From assembly GCA_019359615.1 (NCBI GenBank), contig JAHHHA010000049.1, positions 1 to 40,939 on the forward strand: a DNA stretch of 40,939 nt. The letters are read 5' to 3'. Shown one piece after another: positions 25,928 through 34,629 of the stretch (its first letter is position 1; every line of letters begins with the position of its first letter). The notes under the pieces are model-generated. The model was not told where the DNA came from. It saw only the letters and a list, made by a program, of their open reading frames with translations, and ran no database searches. A program made the position numbers and the translations under genes. Source of the stretch: Cyanosarcina radialis HA8281-LM2. Its GTDB lineage: Bacteria > Cyanobacteriota > Cyanobacteriia > Cyanobacteriales > CCAP-1448.

Positions 25928-26386
25928 TCAATTAGCCTCAAAATTGAGATCGCCCTCTTCTGGCAACCAATCGTCTGACAACACTAGCTCTATCGCGTAC
26001 TCACAGGTTTCTGGAAAGGTAGAAATTGTCATGGCTGTTTGCTTGACGGCTTGGCGGCGAGCGCGTTGATAGCAGCCAGCCAGTTGCTCTGCTGGATAAT
26101 TCTTGAGGCTGGGACTATCGGCGATCGCTAATTCAATTTGAGTGCGAGCATCAGTAATCGAATCGAGCCAACTATCAGAACGACGTTGAGGTTGATATTG
26201 CCACTTCAGGAGATGCAACAGCAGGCGAGTCAATTGACTAGCAATACCCCGCTGTTCGCTCTTGCCCAAGCTTTCAACCTCCTCAATTAGATGCTCGACA
26301 TCGATCTCATTCCAACAGCGTTCCCGTAACAGTTGGGCTGTCTTTTGAATCCAGACGTTGAAGTCGGTTGTATAAGTGGCACTCAC
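25928..26386 (-). CDS. DUF29 family protein
   Basis: A 152-residue protein from the GTG at 26386, directly before TYTTDFNVWIQKTAQLLRERCWNEIDVEHLIEEVESLGKSEQRGIASQLTRLLLHLLKWQYQPQ-type sequence that is the DUF29 signature. The ending (TFPETCEYAIELVLSDDWLPEEG) is also typical. DUF29 proteins are abundant and multi-copy in cyanobacteria; their function is unknown. An earlier GTG at 26476 is open but adds 30 residues unlike the family. It lies downstream of ndhD on the same strand, 134 bp away if the later start is right. Confidence 0.85.
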   Translation of the reverse strand: MSATYTTDFNVWIQKTAQLLRERCWNEIDVEHLIEEVESLGKSEQRGIASQLTRLLLHLLKWQYQPQRRSDSWLDSITDARTQIELAIADSPSLKNYPAEQLAGCYQRARRQAVKQTAMTISTFPETCEYAIELVLSDDWLPEEGDLNFEAN

Positions 26387-26519
26387 AACTTTTTCCTGAC
26401 GTTCTACTAACACTATAGCTCTGTAGCATTCCCTATCTTGGCGATCGCCGTTTTTGACCAAAAAGCGATCGTCCACCAGCTTACCCGATGGCCGATCGCT
26501 TCTTTGAGAACCGATAATA

Positions 26520-28226
26520 TTACTCGATCGGACTTGTAACCGTAGCTAACTCAGTTCGTGGGAGGCTAGGCGACCAGAAGACACCAGCATAAATCTGGGG
26601 ATTGCTTTGCGCGATTTGGGTATAAGTTTCGCGCACCTGAGCGTTTACGGCCACAGTCTTGACATCATATACTTGCGTCGCCAACTTGGGATAGAAACCC
26701 AAACCGACAATCAGCACGAGAAAACAGGCAGCGATAAACACTTCGCGCGGTCTAGCGTCCATAAACTTGGCATCAGCAGGCAGAACGCAACTAGTACCGA
26801 AGCAAACCGCTTCCTGGCTTCCTAGATTCTCCAATTTGACCTCATCAAGATCGCAGGTGGGGGCAATGTCGCAAGTCGGTGCTTCACCAGAGTTGTAAAA
26901 CACTTGTCGCAGCATCGAGAGCAGATAAATTGGCGTGAGGATGATTCCCACAGCAGATAGAAATACGGTCACAACGCGGAAGGTCGAACTGTAGATATCG
27001 CTGGTAGTCACCCCAATAAAGACCGACAGTTCGCTGGCAAAGCCGCTCATACCGGGAAGAGCTAGGGATGCCATGGCGCTGACCGTAAACAGGGCAAACA
27101 CTTTGGGCATGACCTGACCGATACCAGTCATATCTTTCATGGCCATGGTATGAGTGCGATCGTAGGTAACGCCTGACAAGAAGAATAGCACCGAGGCGAT
27201 TAAACCGTGAGAGAGCATTTGCAGCAGCGCCCCGCTGATTCCCAAGTCAGAGAAGGAGGCGATTCCCAGCAGCACGAATCCCATGTGGGAAACAGATGAA
27301 TATGCTAGGCGACGCTTCATATTGGATTGAGCAAAGGAAGCAAACGCACCGTAGATAATGTTGACAACTCCCAGGATGGCCAGAATCGGGGCAAAGTAAA
27401 TATGAGCATCGGTGAGAAGTTCCATATTCAACCGAATTAGCCCGTATGCGCCCATCTTCAATAACACTCCTGCTAAAATCATCGATACGGGAGCAGATGC
27501 TTCGCCGTGGGCATCAGGCAGCCAGGTGTGGAGTGGAAAAATCGCCAGTTTGACACCAAAGGCAATCAGCAATCCTGCATAAAGCAGCAGTTCTAACCCC
27601 AGCGGAAAATGTTTCATGCCGAGTTCGACGATATCGAAGGTAACTCGACCGTCGCCATAGAATGCCATTCCCATCGCTGCTACCAGAATAAATATGGAAG
27701 CGGCGGCGGTATAAATCAAGAATTTGGTAGCGGCGTAGCCCCGGTTCTGCCCGCCCCAAATACAGACGAGCAAATAGACGGGAACCAGTTCTAGTTCCCA
27801 CATAATGAAAAATAGCAGTAAATCTTGAGCGACGAATACTCCTATTTGGGCGGCATACAACAGCAGCATGAGGAAGTAGAACAGGCGGGGTCTAAGATCG
27901 ACTTGCCATGCCGAAAAAATTGAAAGAGTCGTTACCAGTCCTGCTAAAAGTACCAAGGGAACGGACAGTCCATCAACTGAAACCGCCCAACTCAGACCTA
28001 ACTGAGGCATCCAGGCATACTTTTCAACCAGTTGAAAACTAGAACTGCCAGGATTGTAATGTTTGGCAAAGGCATAACACATTAAAACCAAGTCGGCGAT
28101 CGCTACCCCCAAGGCATACCAGCGGACGTGCTTGGCGTATTTTTCAGGCACTAAGGGGATGAAGATAGAAGCTAACAGCGGCAGCAAGACGATCGCTGTC
28201 AACCACGGAAATTGAGCCGTTATCAT
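26520..28226 (-). CDS. ndhD: NAD(P)H-quinone oxidoreductase subunit 4 (NdhD)
   Basis: A 568-residue antiporter-like proton-channel subunit of NDH-1 with about 14 helices. Conserved channel residues are visible: [12 protein letters not shown] (E144), [30 protein letters not shown] (K226, H233) and [13 protein letters not shown] hydrophilic stretch at about 447-487 carries four cysteines in two pairs (C452, C458, C475, C480) just before the last helix. Synechocystis NdhD1, as I recall it, lacks this stretch. The gene stands alone, as ndhD genes outside the ndhAIGE cluster usually do. The family has several paralogues, and which NDH-1 form it serves cannot be read here. Confidence 0.93.
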   Translation of the reverse strand: MITAQFPWLTAIVLLPLLASIFIPLVPEKYAKHVRWYALGVAIADLVLMCYAFAKHYNPGSSSFQLVEKYAWMPQLGLSWAVSVDGLSVPLVLLAGLVTTLSIFSAWQVDLRPRLFYFLMLLLYAAQIGVFVAQDLLLFFIMWELELVPVYLLVCIWGGQNRGYAATKFLIYTAAASIFILVAAMGMAFYGDGRVTFDIVELGMKHFPLGLELLLYAGLLIAFGVKLAIFPLHTWLPDAHGEASAPVSMILAGVLLKMGAYGLIRLNMELLTDAHIYFAPILAILGVVNIIYGAFASFAQSNMKRRLAYSSVSHMGFVLLGIASFSDLGISGALLQMLSHGLIASVLFFLSGVTYDRTHTMAMKDMTGIGQVMPKVFALFTVSAMASLALPGMSGFASELSVFIGVTTSDIYSSTFRVVTVFLSAVGIILTPIYLLSMLRQVFYNSGEAPTCDIAPTCDLDEVKLENLGSQEAVCFGTSCVLPADAKFMDARPREVFIAACFLVLIVGLGFYPKLATQVYDVKTVAVNAQVRETYTQIAQSNPQIYAGVFWSPSLPRTELATVTSPIE

Positions 28227-28405
28227 GTTACTGAGCGAAAATACTTATTTTTTATTTAGGTATGAAATCTATCTTAATAAAGTTTTGTAACACTCGCTCA
28301 TCAAATTTTATGTCAGCCAAACATAGATAAATATATATATTTTTGCAATAGAGCATAGATTATGATTGCGATTGAATAGAAGTAATATCTATTAACAAAG
28401 CGAAA

Positions 28406-28439
28406 GCGATCGCCCTCTACATCTTGAAAGAGCGATCGC
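28406..28439. terminator. HIP1-bounded hairpin downstream of the repeat-protein gene
   Basis: GCGATCGC at 28406-28413 and again at 28432-28439 bound an 18-nt spacer. The stem is about eight to ten pairs. The same layout with a 14/18 identical spacer lies at 29351-29384, at the same relative place behind the paralogous gene. On the minus strand it is about 42 bp past the stop codon. A terminator or RNA-stabilising role is inferred. Confidence 0.5.
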
Positions 28440-28480
28440 GTGTTATCTTGCAGTTTCTAATTAACTTTACCAAGTCAAGT

Positions 28481-29119
28481 TTAGAAGATACCTGGGAAGC
28501 TTTGAGACTCTTGGTTAAGATTGAACCCGGTAATTCCAGCTAAATTGCAGCCCAAGCGCATATGAAAGGCATCTCCAAATCCAACAACGCGGCAAAAGTC
28601 AGCTTTGCCATCTCCATTGACATCAGAGAATCCTCGATAGTAATTGGCATAACCTAAATCGATACCTTGAATACTTCTAAATAGCGATCCATCGGAACCA
28701 AAGCCATTAGTTCCAGCTAGACTGCAAGCCAAGTACATCTGACTGGGAACTCCCGGTCCCATAACTCGGCAATAGTCAGCCCTCTTGTCTCCGTTAACAT
28801 CAACAAACGCGCGAGGTAGAGTTGAGTAACCTAAATCGATTTGAGGACTGACAAACTCAGTACTATCGTTAACATTAGCGACATTAGATCCAACTGTCAG
28901 GCGGCAAAAAATTTGCCCCCTATTGCTGCCCTGATTTTTTAACTGGCAATAGTCAGCTTTACCATCACCGTTAACATCAGCAAAAGTAGTTAATTCAGTA
29001 GTACCATCAACACCGAGAGCTTGTGCTGTTGATGCTATTGTAGATAAAGGCAAAGCAATAGCGATCGCTCCTAGAAATAATTGTCTCAATTTCAAGCTAG
29101 ATTTTTGTGTAATTTTCAT
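28481..29119 (-). CDS. Secreted VCBS/FG-GAP-like calcium-binding repeat protein
   Basis: A 212-residue exported protein. A signal peptide (about 1-35) ends TAQA. The mature part has three full repeats of about 60 residues built around DVNGDGKADYC/DFC, with one Cys inside the loop motif and a second about 15-20 residues later (GQIFC, LACSLAG, LGCNLAG). The D-x-N-G-D-x-x-A-D loops are calcium-binding FG-GAP/VCBS type. The paired cysteines probably form a disulfide in each repeat. The signal peptide (SSLKLRQLFLGAIA) and repeats match the larger paralogue at 29424-31337. An AGGAGA ribosome site precedes the ATG. Function probably extracellular; partner unknown. Confidence 0.85.
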   Translation of the reverse strand: MKITQKSSLKLRQLFLGAIAIALPLSTIASTAQALGVDGTTELTTFADVNGDGKADYCQLKNQGSNRGQIFCRLTVGSNVANVNDSTEFVSPQIDLGYSTLPRAFVDVNGDKRADYCRVMGPGVPSQMYLACSLAGTNGFGSDGSLFRSIQGIDLGYANYYRGFSDVNGDGKADFCRVVGFGDAFHMRLGCNLAGITGFNLNQESQSFPGIF

Positions 29120-29157
29120 GTTCTTCTCCTAAGAAGATGTAAGTTTTAACTATGTTT

Positions 29158-29200
29158 ATATTAGTAATTTTGCTATCTGAAAAACATCTGAAAAACGTCT
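29158..29200 (-). promoter_or_regulatory. Promoter with 11-bp tandem repeat, copy 1
   Basis: Read on the plus strand, TCTGAAAAACA (29176-29186) is followed by TCTGAAAAACG (29187-29197) and TCT: a direct repeat with an 11-bp period, as bound by OmpR/PhoB-type regulators. About 12 bp closer to the gene is a -10-like TAATAT (29158-29163, minus strand). The same arrangement stands before the paralogous gene at 31376-31417. Confidence 0.6.
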
Positions 29201-29350
29201 TGTGTTTGCTTTAAAATCGCTAGATAAAATAGTTATAACTTTGGTAATAGTTCTGAGTATAATCTCCTCAACGAAAGTAAGAGACGCGCTTGTTTACAGT
29301 ATTAGAAGAGCGATCGCCCTATATTGGCAACGAGGAGCAAATAAGCGCAA

Positions 29351-29384
29351 GCGATCGCCCTCGACATTAAGAAAGAGCGATCGC
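29351..29384. terminator. HIP1-bounded hairpin downstream of the astacin-like gene
   Basis: GCGATCGC at 29351-29358 and 29377-29384 bound an 18-nt spacer, 40 bp past the stop codon of the 29424 gene on the minus strand. It is the sister of the element at 28406-28439. Conservation of both place and spacer suggests it was duplicated together with the gene. Confidence 0.5.
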
Positions 29385-29423
29385 CTTCACTTTACTTTTG
29401 CTAATTAGCTTTCTAGTTCAGTT

Positions 29424-31337
29424 TTAAAAGCCGTATTGATTTTGACTGAAACCATTGTTCTCAGCCAGATTACACCTCATTGTTTGGTTCTGGATTGCCC
29501 CTACAACTCGGCAAAAGTCAGCTTTACCGTCTAGGTTGACATCAGCAAACGATCGCAGCAGATTTGGATAACCGAGATCGATGCCGACAACGCTTTGGTA
29601 TTGGAACCGGAACGGCAAATCGCTACCAAAGCCATTAGCCTCAGCGAGATTGCACCCGATTAAGTAGCTACTAGAGCCAAAGTACCTGTCAGTGCGGCAA
29701 AAGTCAGCTTTCCCATCGCCATTAACATCAACAAACCCTTGAGGTAGCGAAGGATCGCCAAAAGCAATCCCTTGAGGACTTTTGAATTGGTATTGGTCGG
29801 CACCAAAGCCATTAGCCTCAGCCAGATTGCAAGCCAAAGACATTCGATCGAGAGTTCCATATCCGACAGTGCGGCAAAAATCAGCTTTCCCATCCCCGTT
29901 GACATCAGCAAACCCTTTGGGGAAATTGGCATAACCGGGATCGATATTGGGAATGCTCTTGAATTGATATTGGTCAACGCCAAAACCATTAGCTTCCGCT
30001 AAATTGCAAGCCAAGAATCGATCGCGCAGCACGGGTCGACCGCTAGCAGGTGGAATGGTTTTGCTTGTCCGACTCCCAACTACGCGGCAAAAATCAGCTT
30101 TCTTGTCCCCGTTGACATCAGCAAACCCTCTAGGGAACTTGGCATCGCCCAGATCGATTCCTGTAATGCTCTTAAATTGATACTGGTCAGTACCAAAACC
30201 GTTACTTCCAGCTAGATTGCAAGCCAAAAACTTATTGGAACCATCTCCGACGACGCGGCAATAGTCAGCTTTTTTGTCTCCATTAACATCAACAAAAGCT
30301 CTGGGAAGATCTGTATAGCCAGCATCAATTCCCTTAATGCTTTCAAATTTTTGATTAGTAAAACCATAGTGAGAAAAAATCCGACAGGAGATTTTTTTAT
30401 TCGCTCCCTGACCGTCGATCTGACAATAGTCTGCCCGGTTATTTTCCTCATTAGTAGCATTAGCAACATTAGCCAAAGCAGTTAGTTCTGGTTTCCCAGA
30501 TGGATAGACAGCAGACACGCCTTGAATATCGATCGAACTGAGATTCTCGCTACCAAATCGGACTCCTGTTTGCTCGACGCAGCCAGGATGGTAAACCATA
30601 ATTGAATCCCAATCGTAATCGTTTGGTCTGACTATGGTATAGTCAGCCTGTTTGGGATAAGTATAAGTTGTGGCGTAGCTAGTTACTATACCTTCGTTCG
30701 TAGGAGCATAGATACAAGTTGCAGGTTTCTTAGGATGCTGCCATTCATGTTGAAATCCCAAGGCATGACCGAATTCATGAATGGCATATTGCTCGGCGCA
30801 AGCGAAACTATACTCGACGCGAAAATGACCCCAGTTGTAGCTGATACAGCGATTGAAGTTCTTACCCCAAGCCGCAAACTGGACGTGTCTTTTAGTTCCT
30901 AAAGATGTAAGTGGATTTCCATAGGAGGTGAAGTTTTCTGCATCTGGTGCCACCAGCAAACTAATATATTCTTTTCTTTGCTCGGCAGTCAAAGAGTTAC
31001 AAGCTTGCCAGCCAATAAAGCGTACAGAACTCCACTTTTCCCAACTATTGTTTAATGCTCCTCGGACGCGACCGATAACTTCGCCCAGACCGGGAGCGGG
31101 ATCGGGATAGTGAATCAATCCATAAAGTGCCCCATCTCCCCTTTGAGCGGTCGAGCTTCTGGAATCGATACAAACTGGAACGTAAGTGTAGCCATCTAAG
31201 GATGTATCCCATCGCAGGGAGTTCTGAAAAACAGAGGCTTTTGCTGGTAATGGTGTGGTCGATAAGGGAAGTGCAGCGGCGATCGCTCCTAGAAATAATT
31301 GTCTCAATTTCAAGCTAGATTTTTGATTATTTTTCAT
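29424..31337 (-). CDS. Secreted astacin-like (M12) metalloprotease with C-terminal calcium-binding repeats
   Basis: A 637-residue exported protein. The signal peptide (about 1-35) is nearly the same as in the 28481 gene. The protease domain spans about 45-285. The zinc motif is HEFGHALGFQHE, matching HExxHxxGxxHE of astacins, with the Met-turn at WDSIMVYHPGC. Paired cysteines flank the site. The C-terminal part (about 300-637) has one degenerate and five clear repeats of about 60 residues with DVNGDxKADFC loops. I chose the ATG at 31337, which aligns with the paralogue; a start at 31367 adds ten residues. It is probably a calcium-stabilised extracellular protease. The gene at 28481 looks like a protease-less derivative. 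Confidence 0.9.
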   Translation of the reverse strand: MKNNQKSSLKLRQLFLGAIAAALPLSTTPLPAKASVFQNSLRWDTSLDGYTYVPVCIDSRSSTAQRGDGALYGLIHYPDPAPGLGEVIGRVRGALNNSWEKWSSVRFIGWQACNSLTAEQRKEYISLLVAPDAENFTSYGNPLTSLGTKRHVQFAAWGKNFNRCISYNWGHFRVEYSFACAEQYAIHEFGHALGFQHEWQHPKKPATCIYAPTNEGIVTSYATTYTYPKQADYTIVRPNDYDWDSIMVYHPGCVEQTGVRFGSENLSSIDIQGVSAVYPSGKPELTALANVANATNEENNRADYCQIDGQGANKKISCRIFSHYGFTNQKFESIKGIDAGYTDLPRAFVDVNGDKKADYCRVVGDGSNKFLACNLAGSNGFGTDQYQFKSITGIDLGDAKFPRGFADVNGDKKADFCRVVGSRTSKTIPPASGRPVLRDRFLACNLAEANGFGVDQYQFKSIPNIDPGYANFPKGFADVNGDGKADFCRTVGYGTLDRMSLACNLAEANGFGADQYQFKSPQGIAFGDPSLPQGFVDVNGDGKADFCRTDRYFGSSSYLIGCNLAEANGFGSDLPFRFQYQSVVGIDLGYPNLLRSFADVNLDGKADFCRVVGAIQNQTMRCNLAENNGFSQNQYGF

Positions 31338-31375
31338 GTAATTTTTTTCATAAAATGTAAGTTTCAACTATCTTT

Positions 31376-31417
31376 ATATTAAGAACTGGATGGCTTAAAA
31401 ACATCTGAAAAACGTCT
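31376..31417 (-). promoter_or_regulatory. Promoter with 11-bp tandem repeat, copy 2
   Basis: GCTTAAAAACA (31393-31403) is followed by TCTGAAAAACG (31404-31414) and TCT, read on the plus strand, with a TAATAT -10-like element (31376-31381, minus strand) 11 bp closer to the gene. The 22-bp word shared with copy 1 and the equal distance to the start codon support a common regulator of both genes. Confidence 0.6.
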
Positions 31418-31526
31418 TAATTTTAAGTTTAGATTGGCTGACTAAATATCTATGGCCTTAGTAATTGCTGTTACCAGTTTTTTGAGACAAAAGTGAGATA
31501 TGCGATTTTTGCCCAGCATTAAAAGA

Positions 31527-31568
31527 GCGATCGCCCCATATTTGTAGGTACAAATATGGGGCGATCGC
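31527..31568. repeat. Perfect 42-nt inverted repeat with HIP1 at both tips
   Basis: The 20-nt arm begins GCGATCGCCCCATATTTGTA and pairs with its exact complement across a 2-nt centre (GG), ending in GCGATCGC. No mismatch in 20 pairs is far beyond chance. There is no T run of terminator type directly after it on either strand, and it is about 190 bp upstream of the protease start. Confidence 0.9.
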
Positions 31569-31934
31569 CTGGATATATTGTGACAAAAAACTAATCGTTG
31601 GTAGGATTTTAACTCGATCGTTAGAAGCGTCGATCGAGTAGTGGCGTGTCAAACCAATGCGCAATTAACAGTAAATGCCTCCGACACGATGCGCGAACAC
31701 AATTGGCAATTATCTCCATACCTAATGGAACTTAAAAAAATAATTGGGTAATTCTTGTAGGACTTGCGGTGAGCTTGTCGAACTGTAGCCCTCTGGGCTG
31801 TCCCCCTCCTGTAGCGCACCACTAACATACGTGGATTTACCCCGCAGGTCTATAAAGTTGAGATTTTAGCAACTCTGGGAATTCCAGAATGATAAGCTAA
31901 CAAAGGCATGGAAAAAGTTAAGGTGAAAAGTTAA

Positions 31935-32990
31935 ATGACCCTTTCAACCCAAGTTCCCTATCTCCTACGGGCGGCTCGCGGTGAAGCTTTAGAGCGTCCG
32001 CCAGTGTGGATGATGCGACAAGCGGGTAGGTATATGAAAGCATACCGAGAACTGCGAGAGAAGTATCCATCGTTCCGCGATCGCTCTGAAAACACAGATT
32101 TAGCTATTGAAATCTCTTTGCAACCATTTCGGGCGTTTCAGCCGGATGGCGTGATTTTGTTCTCCGATATTCTCACTCCCTTACCAGGGATCGGTATTCC
32201 CTTCGACATCGTAGAAAGCAAAGGGCCGATTATCGATCCGCCGCTCCGTTCCCAGGAACAAATCGACAACTTGCGGCCCTTAGAGCCAGAAACCTCACTT
32301 CCTTTCATTCGCGAGATTTTGCAAACCTTACGGCGAGAAGTAGGAGATCGCGCAGCGGTGTTGGGATTCGTGGGCGCACCTTGGACGCTTGCAGCTTACG
32401 CGATCGAAGGTAAAAGTTCCAAAGACTACGTTCATATCAAACGGATGGCATTTTGCGAACCAGCAACGATCCATAAGTTATTGAGCAAGCTGGCAGATGC
32501 GATCGCGATTTACGTCCGCTATCAAATCGATTCTGGGGCGCAAGTGGTGCAAATGTTCGACTCTTGGGCGGGGCAACTCAGTCCTCAAGATTACGAAACC
32601 TTTGCTTTGCCATACCAGCAGCAAGTAGTCAGACAAGTCAAAGCTACCCATCCCGATACGCCCTTAATTCTATATATCAACGGCAGTGCCGGGATTTTAG
32701 AACGGATGGCCAAATCGGGAGTCGATATCGTCAGCGTTGACTGGACGGTAGATATGGCAGAAGCTAGAACGAGGTTGGGGGCTAACATCGGCGTGCAGGG
32801 CAATATGGACCCTTGTGCCTTGTATGGTTCTCAAGAGTTTATCCGCGATCGCATTCTCGACACCATTCGCAAGGCTGGCAATCGAGGTCATATCATGAAT
32901 CTCGGACACGGCGTTTTACCAACTACCCCAGAAGAGAATGTCGCGTTCTTCTTTGAAACTGCCAAGCAAGCGAATTTAAGTAATAAGTAA
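31935..32990 (+). CDS. hemE: Uroporphyrinogen III decarboxylase
   Basis: Converts uroporphyrinogen III to coproporphyrinogen III in heme, chlorophyll and bilin synthesis. A 351-residue TIM barrel of normal length. Signatures: [20 protein letters not shown] (N-terminal UroD signature with the catalytic-cleft arginines), [14 protein letters not shown] with the key aspartate, [16 protein letters not shown] (second signature), [24 protein letters not shown] and [18 protein letters not shown]. The last four codons (LSNK) and the stop are made of the AATAAGT heptamer array that continues downstream. The C-terminus is therefore repeat-derived. Confidence 0.98.
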   Translation: MTLSTQVPYLLRAARGEALERPPVWMMRQAGRYMKAYRELREKYPSFRDRSENTDLAIEISLQPFRAFQPDGVILFSDILTPLPGIGIPFDIVESKGPIIDPPLRSQEQIDNLRPLEPETSLPFIREILQTLRREVGDRAAVLGFVGAPWTLAAYAIEGKSSKDYVHIKRMAFCEPATIHKLLSKLADAIAIYVRYQIDSGAQVVQMFDSWAGQLSPQDYETFALPYQQQVVRQVKATHPDTPLILYINGSAGILERMAKSGVDIVSVDWTVDMAEARTRLGANIGVQGNMDPCALYGSQEFIRDRILDTIRKAGNRGHIMNLGHGVLPTTPEENVAFFFETAKQANLSNK

Positions 32991-33018
32991 TAAGTAATAA
33001 GTAATAGGTAATAGGTAA
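32979..33018. repeat. AATAAGT heptamer array overlapping the hemE stop
   Basis: TAATAAG units repeat about five times, the last two as TAATAGG. The array starts inside the last codons of hemE. Confidence 0.85.
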
Positions 33019-33061
33019 CAGAAATCTAGTATGCTACCTACCTACTTATTTTTCCCCTCAT

Positions 33062-33134
33062 CCTATCACCCCATCTCCCCATCTCCCTCTCTCCCCCTTC
33101 CCCTCTCTCCCCCTCTCCTCCCTCTCTCCCCATA
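33062..33134. repeat. Pyrimidine-rich low-complexity tract (CCCCATCT type)
   Basis: CCCCATCTCCCCATCTCCC followed by CTCTCTCCCCCTTCCCC-like sequence, directly before the ATG of the epimerase gene. The same octamer occurs at 9844-9871 and, inverted, at 20170-20215. Confidence 0.8.
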
Positions 33135-33135
33135 C

Positions 33136-34113
33136 ATGAGTCAAAAACGAATTTTAGTGACTGGTGCTAGTGGTTGCATCGGTCAATATATTAGCGAGGC
33201 TTTGATTGAAGAAACAGACTACGAACTCTTTCTGTTAGTCAGGAATCCCGACAAACTAAAAATCGATTATCAAATTCGATCGGGAATTAATATCTTGCCA
33301 GTAGATATGCGAGATATTGAGTTAATCGGTGACTTGCTCAAAACTATAAATCAAGCGGTGCTAACGGCGGCGGCTTGGGGAGGAGAAGAAGAAACCCGCG
33401 AGATTAACGTTACTAAAACGATTCAATTAATTAATTCATTAAATCCCGAAGTTTGCGAACAGGTAATATATTTTTCTACTGCTAGCCTGCTCGATCGCCA
33501 CCAACAATTATTACCGGAAGCTGGAGAAATTGGCACCGAATATATTCGCACTAAATACGAGTGTTTTAAGTGGCTACCAGAATTAGCAATAGGCGATCGC
33601 ATTACGACTTTATTTCCTACCTTAGTATTTGGCGGCGATCGTAACAAGCCCTATTCTCATATCTCTGCTGGATTGCCAGAAATAGTTAAGTGGATCGATG
33701 TTATTCGCTACTTGAAAGCAGATGGGAGTTTTCATTTTATTCATGCTCGCGATATTGCCCAAGTAGTGCGATATTTAATTGATAATATTCCTAGCTCTGA
33801 TGATGTCAACAGCCATTTATCTACTCGAAAGTTTGTCTTAGGCAACCAGCGATTAACGGCTGATATGGCAGTAGAAGAAGCTGCGGCTTATTTCGGTAAA
33901 AAAATTAATTTTCGGATACCTTTATCTTTAGAACTAGCTAATTTCCTGATTGCTTTGTTTCGGATTCAAATGGCTCCATGGGATCGTTTTTGTATGCAAT
34001 ACCGACATTTTAGCTACGAAAACCCAGTAAATCCAGCAACTTTTGGTTTATCAAATTATTGTCCTACTTTCAGCGATATATTACGAACTAGAGGGATTAA
34101 GGGAGAGAAATGA
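33136..34113 (+). CDS. NAD-dependent epimerase/dehydratase (extended SDR)
   Basis: A 325-residue extended short-chain dehydrogenase-like protein. The nucleotide-binding motif GASGCIGQYI (TGxxGxxG type) is at about 8-17 and the YIRTKYECFKW segment at about 144-154 carries the catalytic Y-x3-K. The fold is that of sugar-nucleotide epimerases and related reductases; the substrate is not visible. I chose the ATG at 33136. The frame is open from 33031, but those 35 residues are only translated CCCCATCT repeat. The gene follows hemE by 145 bp on the same strand. Confidence 0.88.
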   Translation: MSQKRILVTGASGCIGQYISEALIEETDYELFLLVRNPDKLKIDYQIRSGINILPVDMRDIELIGDLLKTINQAVLTAAAWGGEEETREINVTKTIQLINSLNPEVCEQVIYFSTASLLDRHQQLLPEAGEIGTEYIRTKYECFKWLPELAIGDRITTLFPTLVFGGDRNKPYSHISAGLPEIVKWIDVIRYLKADGSFHFIHARDIAQVVRYLIDNIPSSDDVNSHLSTRKFVLGNQRLTADMAVEEAAAYFGKKINFRIPLSLELANFLIALFRIQMAPWDRFCMQYRHFSYENPVNPATFGLSNYCPTFSDILRTRGIKGEK

Positions 34114-34140
34114 CAAGGCGATCGCTGCTAATTAATCGAA

Positions 34141-34374
34141 CTATTTTAGGATAACTGAAGCAATAATAGTGACAGTAGCAGTGGCAATTAAACCAAATGC
34201 TAAGTTAACCACTTGAGTTGAGGCTTTCTGATAGGTGTCAACTCTGGTGTTGGTTAGAGTCAGTTCTTGCTTAAGCTGTTCTACATCTGTTGCCAGTCGC
34301 TCTAAACGCCGATCGACATTATCGAGCCGATCGAGAACTTGTTGTTGAAAACTTGGTGATTCAGCCGATTGCAT
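34141..34374 (-). CDS. Small coiled-coil protein with C-terminal membrane helix
   Basis: A 77-residue protein. Residues 5-50 form a heptad-rich coiled coil (FQQQVLDRLDNVDRRLERLATDVEQLKQEL). Residues 54-76 are a membrane helix (VVNLAFGLIATATVTIIASVIL) ending in a single Lys. I chose the ATG at 34374 because GGAGAGGATAATT precedes it; an ATG at 34389 would include that site in the gene. Tail-anchored coiled-coil proteins of this kind are frequent in cyanobacteria, without a known role. Confidence 0.75.
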   Translation of the reverse strand: MQSAESPSFQQQVLDRLDNVDRRLERLATDVEQLKQELTLTNTRVDTYQKASTQVVNLAFGLIATATVTIIASVILK

Positions 34375-34482
34375 AATTATCCTCTCCATTCCAAATCTGG
34401 TTTCAACCGCCAGGGTAAAAAAGAGACGATCGCTGTGGATTTAGGCTAATTATAGCCTCCAGAAGCGATCGCCTAGATTTTT

Positions 34483-34558
34483 TTAATTGACCACAGATGA
34501 ACACAGATAAACACAGATGAATTCAATTTCCAGCTATCTGGGTGCATCTGCGGTTAAA
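34483..34558. repeat. Intergenic repeat with CACAGATGA units and inverted ends
   Basis: TTAATTGACCACAGATG at the left is mirrored by CATCTGCGGTTAAA at the right. Inside, ACACAGATAA and ACACAGATGA are direct copies. The word ACCACAGATGAACACAGAT is found dispersed in many bacterial genomes. No coding potential. Confidence 0.6.
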
Positions 34559-34629
34559 AAAACAAAGATCTTAAGCCAATGGGATTCTGTTAAGAATATC
34601 AGATGTTAGTTAGATCGGTATTCTTGACT

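Larger units (their letters stand above)
31338..31934. other. Long divergent spacer between the protease gene and hemE
   Basis: About 600 bp. It holds the protease promoter (31376-31417), a perfect 42-nt inverted repeat (31527-31568) and a GC-rich patch (31760-31850) with CGGTGAGCTTGTCGAACTG and CCCTCTGGGCTG that looks like a dispersed repeat. The last 80 bp belong to hemE; AAGGTGAAAAG precedes its ATG. No gene is visible. Confidence 0.6.

Noticed and set aside
29202-29408. Plus-strand frame between the two repeat-protein genes
   Set aside because: It covers the promoter of one gene and the hairpin behind the other, with two HIP1 sites; no family resemblance.
33031-33135. Proline/serine-rich N-terminal extension of the epimerase
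   Set aside because: It is translated CCCCATCT low-complexity DNA; the nucleotide-binding motif starts right after the ATG at 33136.
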